This document shows, in pieces, positions 24,684 to 36,500 of a stretch of DNA of 64,000 nt. The stretch comes from an uncultured bacterium (GTDB lineage Bacteria > Patescibacteriota > Gracilibacteria > Absconditabacterales > Absconditicoccaceae), in assembly GCA_947168815.1 (NCBI GenBank), contig CAMVNG010000001.1:405895-469894 (forward strand), read 5' to 3'. The number at the start of each line of letters is the position of its first letter. The first letter of the stretch is position 1. The position numbers and the translations under genes are program-made. The notes under the pieces are model-generated. The model did not search any database. It worked only from the letters and a program-made list of their open reading frames with translations, and was not told the DNA's origin.

Positions 24684-26138
24684 ATGGAAAAAACAAAAGA
24701 ACTTCTTGCTAGTCTAAATGACCACCAACTAGCATATGTCAATTTAGATCTTGCAAACCCTAAAAACGGTGAATATATGTTGGCTGTATATCACTTAAAA
24801 CCAGGGAAAAATTTAAATATTCTTCAAGCAGCATGTGAAGTTGCTGCAGAATCTTCTACTGGTACAAATTTCCTTGTACAAACAGAAACTGCATTTTCTA
24901 GAGAAATGAATGCCCTTGTATATAAACTAGATCAAGAAAAAGAACTTGTATGGATTGCTTTTCCTTGGAGACTTTTTGATAGAGGAGGAAATGTACAAAA
25001 CATAATGACATACATTGCCGGAAACATTTTTGGGATGAAAGAAGTTTCTGCACTAAAGCTACTCGATGTTTGGTTCCCCGCAGCAATGCTTGAACAATAT
25101 GATGGACCAAGCTATACATTAGCTGACATGAGAAATTATTTAGGAGTTCATAATAGACCTATTCTTGGAACAATTATCAAACCAAAAATGGGATTAACAT
25201 CTGCAGAATATGCTGAAGTGTGCTATGATTTTTGGGTATGAGGAGGAGATTTTGTAAAAAATGATGAACCTCAAGCAAATCAAGACTTTTGTCCTTATGA
25301 TAAAATGGTAAAACATGTAAAAGAGGCCATGGACAAAGCTGTAAAAGAAACAGGACAAAAGAAAGTCCACTCATTCAATGTATCTGCTGCAGATTACGAC
25401 ACAATGATTGAAAGATGTGAAATGATTAAAAATGCATGATTTGAACCAGGTTCATACGCTTTCCTAATCGATGGAACTACTGCAGGATGGATGGCTGTTC
25501 AAACATTAAGAAGAAAATATCCTGATGTATTTATTCATTTTCATAGAGCAGGTCATGGAGCATATACAAGACCAGAAAACCCTATTGGTTTCTCAGTACT
25601 TGTCCTTTCAAAATTTGCAAGATTAGCCTGAGCTAGTGGAATCCACACAGGAACAGCCTGAGTTGGAAAAATGGCAGGAGACAAATCTGAAGATATTACA
25701 GCAGCAGACGGTATAAGATACATGAAAAAGAACGGACATTTCTTCGAACAATCTTGGTGAACAATTCCAGAAACAGATAAAGATTTCATCGACTTAGTAC
25801 AAAGAGATGAAGACCTTGAAGAAGTTCTTAGAGATGACTCATGGAGAGGACTCAAGATGTGTTGTCCTATCATTTCATGAGGACTTAATCCAGTACTTCT
25901 AAAACCATTTATTGATCTTATGTGAACAACAGACTTTATTACCACAATGGGAGCTGGATGTCACGCCCACCCTAAAGGAACACAAGCTGGAGCTAAAGCT
26001 ATTGTTCAAGCCTGTGAAGCATATCAAAAAGGAATTGATATTCATGACTATGCAAAAACAAAAAAAGAATTAGCAGAAGCGATTGAATTCTTCGAAAAAC
26101 CAAAGAAAAAAGACTCTAGTTTAAGAATCGCATCATAA
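24684..26138 (+). CDS. rbcL: RuBisCO large subunit, form II/III type
   Basis: Ribulose-1,5-bisphosphate carboxylase/oxygenase, 484 residues. All active-site elements are seen: K166 and K168 in GTIIKPKMG, the carbamylated lysine K192 with metal ligands D194 and E195 in FVKNDE, HFHRAGHGA, loop 6 with K329 in GVGKMAGD, and the phosphate-binding ISGGL and GAGCHAHP segments. The numbering matches Rhodospirillum form II, and the overall look is the bacterial/archaeal II/III type reported from SR1. There is no small subunit. In CPR bacteria this enzyme works in AMP salvage with AMP phosphorylase and ribose-1,5-bisphosphate isomerase, neither of which is in this window. I count only seven TGA glycines of about 41. 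Confidence 0.97.
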
Positions 26139-26162
26139 TTTTATTCTCTAAATAAAAACAAA

Positions 26163-26696
26163 ATGTCTGAATTAACTGCAACATTAAATAAGTCAGTTGA
26201 AAATGCAGCAAAAAAGCTACTTGTACATTTTAAAGAACAATATGGAGCAATGATTTTCATACCATTAGGTGTTAGTGAAACAACAACTCCTGCAAAAATC
26301 GTTCCTAGTGTTGTTCCTGCTTTCGAACAATCAATGCTTTCTGCTGAAGGAAACAATATTACTGTCCTTATGAAAGATGAAAAAGTTGGAGAAGTATTTG
26401 ATAGTTTTATGAACGCATTCTTTAACTCTCTTAATTTTATAGCTAAAGGAATTATGAATGGTCTTGGACTAAAAATGATGTGGGCTGATTTTAAAGTATC
26501 TCTCGCAAACCGTAAACAAAATAATCAAGAAGGATATATAAGACGAAAAAACAACCTTACCTTAGTTATTCAATGAGTCTTTGACGAAATTGTTAATGAT
26601 CTAAAAACACAAGGAATGAGTGTTACAATCACCAACGGTACAGAAAATTTTAATAGTGTTGCAGAAGCTATCGAAAAATTAGAAATATTTGCATAA
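26163..26696 (+). CDS. unknown 177-residue protein co-transcribed with RuBisCO
   Basis: Starts 24 bases after RuBisCO with no terminator between, and ends before a strong hairpin, so the two form a two-gene transcript. It has no signal peptide. It begins with a helix (SELTATLNKSVENAAKKLL), has a hydrophobic LIFIPLG-like strand (AMIFIPLGVSETTTPAKIVP), a helical FMNAFFNSLNFIAKGIMNGL segment, and a C-terminal NDLKTQGMSVTITNGTENFN part. I do not recognise a family. TGA is rare here as in RuBisCO. A RuBisCO-related role is suggested by context only. Confidence 0.75.
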
Positions 26697-26716
26697 AAAC
26701 TATAAAATAAAGAAAT

Positions 26717-26746
26717 AAGACTCCTCAAACAAAGGAGTCTTTTTCT
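26717..26746 (+). terminator. terminator of the RuBisCO transcript
   Basis: 9-bp stem AAGACTCCT/AGGAGTCTT with a CAAACAA loop and a T run. Confidence 0.88.
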
Positions 26747-26796
26747 GAATTATAGAATAAAAAAGGGAACAAAAGATTGTTAAACAAGAAGATTTA

Positions 26797-26824
26797 TTGA
26801 AAATAAAAAAATAATCATTAAATA
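26797..26824 (+). promoter_or_regulatory. possible promoter of the structured RNA
   Basis: TTGAAA (26797-26802), 16-bp spacer, TAAATA (26819-26824), placing a start of transcription close to the first base of the closing stem of the RNA candidate. Confidence 0.35.
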
Positions 26825-26828
26825 ATAA

Positions 26829-26979
26829 CTAGCTGATTATCTCGCAATGAAGTTTACTATCAAAATTCTCAACTTATACATGGGAGCCAAAAATCCTATC
26901 TGTATGGATAGTGAGGAGCTACCCACCTTTCCGTAAGGAGAGATGATATACTTTGTTACGGATAATCGGTCTTTTTTAT
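26829..26979 (+). ncRNA. structured RNA candidate (class unknown)
   Basis: About 150 bases, more G+C-rich than its surroundings, closed by a 10-bp stem (26832-26841 with 26961-26970; core GATTATC/GATAATC). Inside are TGGGAGC (26881-26887) with GCTaCCCA (26918-26925), an inner hairpin CTATC/GATAG (26896-26911), a hairpin AAGTT/AACTT (26850-26875 region), and CCGTAA (26931-26936) with TTACGG (26956-26961). A six-base T run follows the closing stem like a terminator. It does not match the SRP RNA, tmRNA, RNase P or common riboswitch consensus motifs that I know. It could be a free small RNA or a 5' regulatory element of the next gene, whose start is 15 bases beyond. Confidence 0.45.
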
Positions 26980-26994
26980 AAATGACATTATAAA

Positions 26995-27906
26995 ATGGAA
27001 AATATTCAATTAGAATACCAAGGAACAGGAAATGAAAGAATTGATGTTTTCCTCTCAAAACAATTCCCTTATTCTAGAAATTTTTTTCACCATATAATTG
27101 AAAGAGGAGGTGTTTCTATAAATAATAAAGCAGCAAAAAAATCACTAAAACTTAAAATTTGAGATAAAATAACAATAGACGATTTAGAAAGATATCTTTC
27201 CCCAATAATCCTTGAAGAATCACCTGACATAGAAATTCCTATTCTTAAGGAAGAAGATGACTATCTTGTCATTAACAAGCCCAAAGGAGTATTATCTCAT
27301 CCAAATAGTATACGAGACATTTCACAACCAAATGTAGTTTGATTCCTATACCATCATTATAAAAATCTTCCTTCTATAGGAAATTTTATAAGAGCTGGTA
27401 TTTTACATAGGCTCGATAAAGATACAGATGGTTTAATGATTATTGCAAAAACAGAAAAAGGTCTATCCCATTTTAAAAACCTATTTATGGAAAAATCATC
27501 AAAAGATACTATCGAAGAAAAAAACAAAACACCACTAAAAAAATGGTACCGTTGTCTTTGCAAACAAACACCTTTATGAAAAAATTTTTTAAGAGAAATA
27601 AATAAAAAATGACTTCCTTATCTAATACAAGAAACAGTTATCGCCAAAGTTCCTCATACAACACCAAAACTCTGAATCACACAAATAGAAAGTATTGAAG
27701 AAAAAAACTATTCTAACGTATTCTTACATTTGCAAATTTTTACATGAAGAACCCATCAAATAAGATACCATTTAAGCAACCATGGACTGCCTATCGTTTG
27801 AGATTATCTCTATTGAGATGATAAAAAATGACCATTACAATTAACTGCCTATAAACTAGAATTCTTGGATTGTAATCAAAAATTAATAAATATCGAAATA
27901 CCATAA
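26995..27906 (+). CDS. RluA-family pseudouridine synthase
   Basis: 303 residues. An N-terminal S4-like RNA-binding domain (YSRNFFHHIIERGGVSINNK) is followed by the catalytic domain with IRAGILHRLDKDTDG, where the Asp of HRLDKDTDG is the nucleophile; VINKPKGVLSHP and FTGRTHQIRYHL are also family signatures. These enzymes turn specific uridines of rRNA or tRNA into pseudouridine; the target (RluC/RluD class) cannot be told here. Between the two halves of the catalytic domain is a slightly longer insert than usual (KNLFMEKSSKDTIEEKNKTP). Confidence 0.92.
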
Positions 27907-27957
27907 TACGATATTATTATAAATACCAAATTCTATAAAATCAAAAATAATAATTTA

Positions 27958-27994
27958 AAAAAAAGTGAAGTTTTTCATTCTTCACTTTTTTGTA
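27958..27994. terminator. bidirectional terminator
   Basis: 10-bp stem AAAAGTGAAG/CTTCACTTTT with T runs on both strands, in the convergent gap between the pseudouridine synthase and the first surface-protein gene. Confidence 0.85.
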
Positions 27995-28016
27995 TTCTAA
28001 GGTTATCTGTTCAAAA

Positions 28017-31000
28017 CTATTTTCTATAGACCTCTAATGCTGTATTAAATTCTTCAGCACCTGGAGGTAAACTTCACCAAAGATCAGGACTATATTCAAC
28101 CAAAACAGATGCTCAATTAAGAACCACATCCCTCTTGGCTTCAGGAGTATCTGACTTTTCTCTAAACCAAGTATATAATTCAGATCTTCTCTCATTTACA
28201 ACTTTAGTAAGATCTCAAATTGCAACTCCTTTGATATGAAGATTTCAATAATTACACCAATCAGAATTTGAAACATTTATATTCTTCATATCATTTTTAG
28301 ATTCAAATCCTTGACCTGCATAGAATATTCATTTAACCATCTGTCATGCATGACCATATGACACTTTACCAGAAGAATCCTTATTACCATTACATGCACC
28401 TTGCGCATCAAACACAATTTTACCTTTTGTCATAATCATTGCATTTGAATAAAGATTTCCCCTAATTCTAATAACTGCATTTGGATCTGTAGCAACAAGA
28501 GTAAATGGAACATTCGTCATCTTGATTAAACTTCCATTATCTCAATTACCATCAATATAAATATCTTTCTTGTTAGTAAAGTATATAGACTTTCAACTTA
28601 CCTTTGTTAATCCTGAAATTCCAGTAGACTTTGCTTGTTTTGAATATTTAGAAACAAATTTATCAAAAGTTGTTGCTAAACTCTTTGGCACAGAATAATC
28701 AGAAGGATTAACTTCTTTTGTGATATCAAATAACGTAAATCCATTCTTTGTCTTATAATATTTAAGAGGCGTATTCAATGCATTAGATCCATATGTACTC
28801 TTTTGAACCATATATGGATTTGTTACAGCAAAATCAACCTCACAAACTCTATCATTAACAGTTATAGATGATCAATCTTTACCATCAGAACAAATATCAT
28901 ATGTTACACTTTGAAGTGAAATCTTATATTCACCAAACAAATCAATCGCTTTTTTAGTAATAACTGTTTTAGAACCATCTACACTACTACTTGCTCATTC
29001 TCAGAACTTCTTAATAAGAACCTTTGAAGAAATAGGAGCTAAAGTAGGATAAGTGTGCCAACCATCATCCAATGTTGCAAAAACATTTTTAACACCCTCA
29101 CCTTCAGAATAAAGTTGACTTCATTTAAACCATCAGTTTTTATTCTGTTCTATGAATTTAGCAATTGATGGATATGTAGGATTTCACCATGCATTAGTAC
29201 CAACACATGGAGCATTGAATTCATAAACAATATTATCCATTACTCACTTCTTCTCTGTTTTATTAGGACCATATATTCTAAAATTACACATCATTGTCTC
29301 AAGAGAAATATGTCCATCTGAGTTTTTATCACTACATTTAGTAACGAAATTATCTGTCAAATATTTTGATCTATCGGCAGAAGACATCTTTCCTATAGCA
29401 CCTTCCATATTCCAAAAGAATGGCAATAATTCTCCTTTCATTATTGAAATTGATCCATTTTGGACATTGAAACATGCAGGAGCCTCTCAACTTTCATTCT
29501 TTAATGTACATGAACTAGTACAAGTCCATCAAGCATATTCTTTTTCATAAACATCTCCATTATTGAAAAGCTTACCATCAGAACCTACAATCTTTGATCA
29601 TCCTAAATCACACATTTCAATTCCTCACTTCTTACCATCTCAACAATATGGTGTTCATCCACCACCACCTCATCATCATCCACCTCATGGATTACCTCAA
29701 CCAGGTGTTGTAACTTTAGCATTATCATTTGGACATGGATCAACCTCCTTTCAATCTTTATCATAGCATACATACGCTGTATTAGTTTCAGCATCCTTCT
29801 TTTGTGTTACAAAGATAATTGTTAGAGTATCACCTCTTACAAAATATCATGAACCCATATCAACATTCCATGTCAAAATATGTGTTCCATTTCAAGTACT
29901 AACACTTGGAACAATACTATATGATTTTTGATCTCATTTATTATTTGTTCAAAAAGCAATAACTCCTGTAAAATAATTATCTTTTACTGCATATGATTTA
30001 TCACTTTGGAATAATAATTTAGAATCATTCAATGTATCCTTAACTCTAAACTTTTGCATTGGCTCACTTGCTCAAGCAATAATTAACTTAAAATATACAA
30101 TTGAGTCATTTGCCAATTCCCAAGTATCTCTCCAATCACCACTAACAGCTTCTGCTGTGCTCACTTTCTTTGTAATACCTAATTTAATATCTTCAGAAGT
30201 TACTGTTGCTGGATCATCATCACAAACTTCCTTATCTTCTTTATCATAGCAAACATATGCTGTATTAGTTTCATCAGCCTTCTTCTCTACCATGAAAATA
30301 ATCTCTAACTTATCTCAAGACATAAATTTACCTTCCTTCATATCAACTAACCATGAAAGTTGAGTATGAGTTGAAGAACTTGAATCAACTACCGGCTTAA
30401 TACTATATTCATGTGAAGTTGTATTACCTGCATCAAAAGTAATTACTCCAGTAAAGGCATTATTTTCTAAATTCCAAGAACCTGATAAAAATGATAATTT
30501 TGAATTATCCAATCTATCCTTCACTCTAAAACTTTGCATTGGTTCATCTGCTCAACTAACAACTATCTTAAAATATGCAGTTTTACCATTTTCCAAAACC
30601 ATACTATCATCATGCCAAGTTCCAGTCAAAGAATCACTTACATACTTTTTTATATGAAGTTGAATATTTGTAACAACATCCTCTTTATCACATTGTACTG
30701 GTTCTTCAGGAGGGAAAATACAAGCTACATTTGTATATTTCGTCAAAATTGTTTCTGTAACTCTAGCTTTAAATTTAATAGTTAAGACATCTCCCTCATC
30801 AAAAGTAACTCAATTAGGGAATGCAACATCCCATGTTTGAATATCTAAATTACTTTCATCTTTACCTGTAGAAAAACTAACTGTTGGATTCTTTCAACTA
30901 GCTACAGATATAGAATATGGAGTTGATAAATTTGGATATAAATCACTAATAAAAGCAAGTCCCTTAGGAAGAGTATCTACAATTGTAAAACCAGTATAAC

Positions 31001-33290
31001 TTCCATCTGTTGAAGTAACTGTAATAGTATACTCTACAATATCTCAGCTAATAACAGATGTTTTATCAACTGATTTTTCAATTTGAATACCTCACATCTT
31101 ATAAAAATCACTATCACATTGATATGCTTCATCATCTCCTTGACTATTAGTTTTATCATTTCCATAAACACAAACCGTATTCAACCTATTTTTTAAGTGA
31201 GAACTCAATACCTTTCCAGTCATAATAAGATAACCCTCCTGACCAGGAGCTAAATCAAAACCAGAATATTCTAAAACTGTCTGACCATTAGATGCCAAAT
31301 ATAAACCACTTAAAATAGGAGAAACTCAATGAATTTCACTGCTTACATATTCTAAATTCAAAGGTAAGAAATCTTTTATCTTAGCATGAGTAACGGTTTT
31401 TTCTGTTGGATTTTTAAACACCATTTTAAAACCAACCAACTCACCTGTATTATATTTGTGCTCTCTATCACCTAAAAGATTTTTATCAATTGTAGGTTCA
31501 CCTGGTTCTTCTTCAATATAAATAGGTACTACATCATGATCGTCTTCATCTGTTGTTTCATCACAAGCTTTTTTCTCTTCTGTGTACCCCTTTCCATTTC
31601 CAGTAATAATATGATTATCCTCTCCATACAAACAATCATTATCAGGATTATTATCTGGGTCAGAATCAATATCCTTTTCACCATAATCATCAGAATTATC
31701 TTTACTAATTTCTGCTTTATTAAGAATCTTCTTTCCCGTAAAATTAGAATCAATTTTCATTGTTAAAGTAACAGACTTAGTTGCTCAAGGAGCGATTTCT
31801 TCAGCAATAACTCTTGTAGCCTTAGCACCATCACTTGACAACGTCCAATTACTATCATCTAAAGATAATCATGTTGGAATATATTCCGTAATTTCAATAT
31901 TCTTTGCTGTAAAATTTCCTTGATTATAAACAGTAATCTTATAAACAACATTCTCTCCCAACTTGTATTTAGTCTTGGATTCGTTATTTAACTTCTTTGT
32001 TAAAGCCAAGTCATATACTTTCTTATCAACTAATTGACATGAGCTATTACAAACTTTTCCATTCCAATTAGTTTGATTAGGATCGTTTGGATCACATTGT
32101 TCTTTATCTTCTTGTACTTTACCATCTCAACACCACAATTCTTTAGCAGAACATTCTGCTGGTGTTTTTCATGCTGATCAATTACATTTCCAAGTATATG
32201 TTCTTCCTGGCTCAACAGGTCAAACAAGACTATCATTATGATCTCAAGAAAGACAAAGTTTCATATCATTATTTAACAATGCAATAGGATAATTGTCATT
32301 ATAATGAGAACCTGTATATGCTGGATTACATTCTGGTGTAATATCTGGTTGTGGTTTATCTTTTGGCTGACATGCAGCAGTACATCCATCTGTTCACCAA
32401 TTTGTTTGATTAGGATCATTAGGATCACATTTTTCTGAAGCAGATACTCCATTATCATATGTTCAATTTTGAACAATACCATCACCACACCATGCTACTT
32501 GGATGTTCATACATTCATAATCATGCTCGTATTCTGTTTCAGACCATTTAATAGATTTTGTTGTAACACTAGATGCTTGATTAACATAATCTGACTTCCA
32601 TATTGGTCCACCTCAATCTCATTCAGAAACATCAGCTTTTAACCACCAAAGATCTGAAGAAGTAATTCAAGAATTATCTCTTCTTCAAGAAACAGGCATT
32701 GCTACATATGAAGATGTTTTTCAAGAATTATATCATCTAAATACGGCATAACGAATCTTATAAGCTATTTGAATAGTATTATTTGATCTATTATTTGGTA
32801 TAGAAATCAAAAAAGGTTGACTACTTAAAGCTCTAGTCCACTGATTAATTGGGAAAATAGAAGAAGCTCTATACCATGCAGAAGTATCAGACAATGATTT
32901 TTTTACTCAACCATCATATATTTTTAACATATGATCTTCAGGAACATAATATCTAACAGAACTACCCTGATATGTTGAATTCTTTACTGTCTGTCATGCA
33001 GCTCTATAATCACTATTCTCATTTCAATAGTATCTTGCATTATCAACTAAATACCATTGTTTACCCATATCGACAACTCAATCCCCATCAACGTCTCAGT
33101 TCAAATAATAAGTAACTGAATTATAATCTCATGGACACTGAGATTGACTTAATGCTGAACTTCAAGCTTCCTGCTTAGCGAACCAAACAGATTCTCAATT
33201 GATAGTTCATTTACCACCTTCAAGTCAAAAACATGGCATTACAGTCATAACTGCCAACATTGATAACGCCAATAGAACCTTGTTTTTCAT
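28017..33290 (-). CDS. giant secreted surface protein 1 (DUF11-like and CGDG repeats)
   Basis: 1757 residues with a signal peptide (MKNKVLLALSMLAVMTVMPC, cleavage near CFGLEGG). Order: an N-terminal domain with WFAKQEAGSSALSQ and tyrosine-rich WYRASS; cysteine-rich CGDG units (WCGDGIVQNG, CGDGKVQEDKEQCD); three or more DUF11-like beta-sandwich repeats (NVVYKITVYNQGNFTAKNIE, YTITVTSTDGSYTG); a polyglycine linker at 29640-29715, partly TGA-coded; another CGDG unit; and a C-terminal domain with FWNMEG and VKGIFYAG. No LPXTG or transmembrane anchor is seen at the end (ALEVYRK). Very probably a cell-surface or extracellular adhesin-like protein; ligand unknown. It is paralogous to the next upstream gene. 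Confidence 0.85.
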
Positions 33291-33401
33291 TTCCTATACT
33301 ATAAATATAAAGATATAGAACGAAGTTATAAACTAATAATTAGTATAATATACCCATCAAAACAATTTTACCCGATTTCCTATAAAAATCAAATTTTATA
33401 C

Positions 33402-33432
33402 AAAACCGCAAATATTTAATTTCAAAGCGGTA
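33402..33432 (-). terminator. possible terminator after surface protein 2
   Basis: 5-bp stem ACCGC/GCGGT with a 17-base loop and a short TTTT tail on the minus strand. The rest of the 258-bp gap between the two surface-protein genes is AT-rich and probably holds a promoter for the downstream gene; I cannot place it. Confidence 0.35.
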
Positions 33433-33548
33433 ATTCTTTTTTTCGAACACATACTTTTAAATATTTTCAATCAAATGTCAACCGTTTTTTTTAATAAAAT
33501 TTTTTATTATAAAATAAGATTTATAAAAAAAAGAATAGGGGGTGAATC

Positions 33549-36500
33549 CTATTCTCTTTCCGTTTTTAATAATTTATTGAATTCCTCTCCTCATGGAGGT
33601 AATTCTCATCAAAGAAGTGTTGGATTGTATTCCAACAATAATGAAGCTCAATTCAAAACAGTATCTTTCTTTCAATATCACGATTCACTGAACCAAGTAT
33701 AAAGCTCAGATCTTCTATTTTTCCATACATTAGTTAAATCACCTAATACAACTCATTTAATGTGTAAATTTCAATAATTACACCAAACATGATTTTTTGG
33801 ACCTCAAGAACCCCAAACATTAAAAATATCATTCTGAGTCTTATATCATCAACCTGCATAAAAAATTCATTTAACAACTTGTCATGCATGTCAATCTGTT
33901 CATGGAGTTCAATTACAAGCACTTAACCCATCAAAAATAATCTTTCATTCTGTAATCAACATCATATTCTGCAATATACTACCAGAAATAACAAAATCTG
34001 CTCAATCTGTTGAAATAACTGTAAATGGTTTTGTTCATACATTAAATAAATCCAAAGCAGCAGGCAATTCCACTGGAGCATTTCATTCAACAATGTAAAT
34101 CTCCTTTCATCTCACTTTCTTTAAGTTTCCAAAACCAGCATATGTAGCCCTTTTAACCAAATGCTTATTTGTTGTTATATTCTCGGCATTCCTTGCATAC
34201 TTTTTAATAAATACATCAAATTTTGAGTCTGAAGACAATGGAACTGGATAACTATAATCCTTATCTTTATTTAAATTTTCAACTTTTCATGTAAACAACG
34301 GAAATCATTCAAGTGTTTTATAATAAGAAAGACTGTTCGCTGTTTCTTCATCAATAGATCAATAGACACTTTTTTGAACAAAATAAGGATTAGTTACCGC
34401 AAAATTAACCTGACAAACTCTATCACTATGATCTCCCTCTTCTAATTTATACGACACATTTCAATCTCAATCATATAACAAATTTCCAGCTGAATCAGCA
34501 TCTGCAACACATCTCTTATAAGAAACATCATTTAATGACAATTTATACTCTCAAAAGTCCTTAATTACAACACTTGGAAGATCATTGCTTGATGCTCACC
34601 TCTGTATTTTTGCTCAACCCGTACCAAAATTTGATATTATAAGCTTTGATGACAATGGTAATAATGAAGGATAATCAGTCCAATTATTTAAAGAATGGAA
34701 CACATCTGAATCCTTACCAACCGCATTTAGCTTACTTCATCATAAGAATCAAAACTGATTTTGTTTTATAAAATCTTGTATTGCATCATAATAATTTTGG
34801 AATTTATCATCTCAATTTCACCATCAATTTTCTCAGACACAATTTACCGTAAAATCATAAACAACATTATTCATTACTCAACTTTTCGGAGGATTATTAG
34901 GACCATAAACTTTATAATGACAAACCATTGAATCTAAGTCAATGCGACCATAATCATCTTCACCGCAACCACCTCAATTAGCATGGAAAAAATTATCTTT
35001 TAAAAACTCTTCCTTATCAAAAGGTGATTTATCATCTCATAACAGACCTTCCATATTCCAATAAAATGGAAGCATTTCTCATTGCATAATTGAAACTGAA
35101 CCATCCTGAAGATTAAAACACTTTGGCTTATTAATAATTTGACACTTTGCAGAACAATAAGCACCAGCCTTATCCTCATTTTTTGTACTTCAATTTTTAA
35201 ACAAAGAACCATCTTTTCCTATTATTCATCATAAACGTCAAAGATCGCATGATTCTCCTGCATCATAATTACCGTTACCACACAGAGATTCTATAGGTGG
35301 AAGTTGTGTTTTACAATCCTTACTACATCAATCGCTTCATCATCACCATCAAACTCTATTAACATCCGCATAGTCACACTGTTCACTTCAATTTCTCACT
35401 CCATCTCAACATTCAGCTTCAATTGGCTCACATTTTTTATTACATCACATTTCTCACCATCAATCCTTATTATCTTCATCTTTATAATCACACTTCTCAT
35501 TTCCTTCTCTCTTTCCATCTCAACATACAGAATTGATTGGTTCGCATGATTCACTACAACCCTTATCTCACCAACCTTCTTCTTTTTTATCTTTAGGATC
35601 ACACTTCTCTCATTCATCGATAACACCATTTCAACATTTAGAATATACTAATTCACAAGTTTCAGAACAAAGAGCATCTCACCATCATTCTTTACCTTCA
35701 TCTTTATAATCACAAGGCTCATCTCAGTTTTTTGCTCCATCTCAACACCATAATTCTTTTGCCTTACATGATGCTGTAGAAGCCAATAAATTACACTTCC
35801 AAGCATATAACCTTCCATTTGAAGAAAAATCTGAGATTTCTCAAGAAGAACAAAGTTTTAATCAGGTATTAATAGCATACTCTGGATATTTTTTATTATA
35901 TACATCACCAGAATACTCTGAATTACAACTTGCACCATAAATAACATATACTGGATCTGCTTCATCACAAACCTTATTATTTTCTTCATCAATTACACAA
36001 ACTTTATTCACATAACTTGTTGAACTTCATACTGCCTTTACAACCATATTCAAAACTATCTTTTGATGAACACCTTTATCAGTTTTAAATGTTTTAGGAA
36101 ATTTTAAATTTATAGAAACCAATCCATTATTAAATGATATTTTTCACACCTGAACTTCTGTTGTCGTTTCAGATGAATCAACCTCTAAATATCACTCTCA
36201 TAGAAAATCTAATCACTCTGGTAAGGTATCTTCAACAATTAAATTATCATACTTTCCTTCTTGATTTGTAATAACAATCGAATAAGTAATATTTTCATTT
36301 AAAGGTATATTTTTTTCTCATATTACTTTTTTCTCAACAGTATAACTTCTATTTCAAAGCTTATAAGGATCAATACTTACACAATTTTTAGCTTCTTCAT
36401 AATAAGAACACGCAACATTTCATCTATGTTCCTTATTAATTCATAAAACAGTACCTGTAATAATAATATATCATTCATCATTTGGTTTCATTCCAAAATT

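Noticed and set aside
26829..26979. SRP RNA, tmRNA, hammerhead ribozyme or TPP/SAM riboswitch
   Set aside because: The consensus cores (for example GGAAGGAAGCAG-like or CTGANGA...GAAA) are not present.
29563..29794. His/Pro-rich small proteins in the Gly-linker region
   Set aside because: They are other-frame readings of the polyglycine linker.
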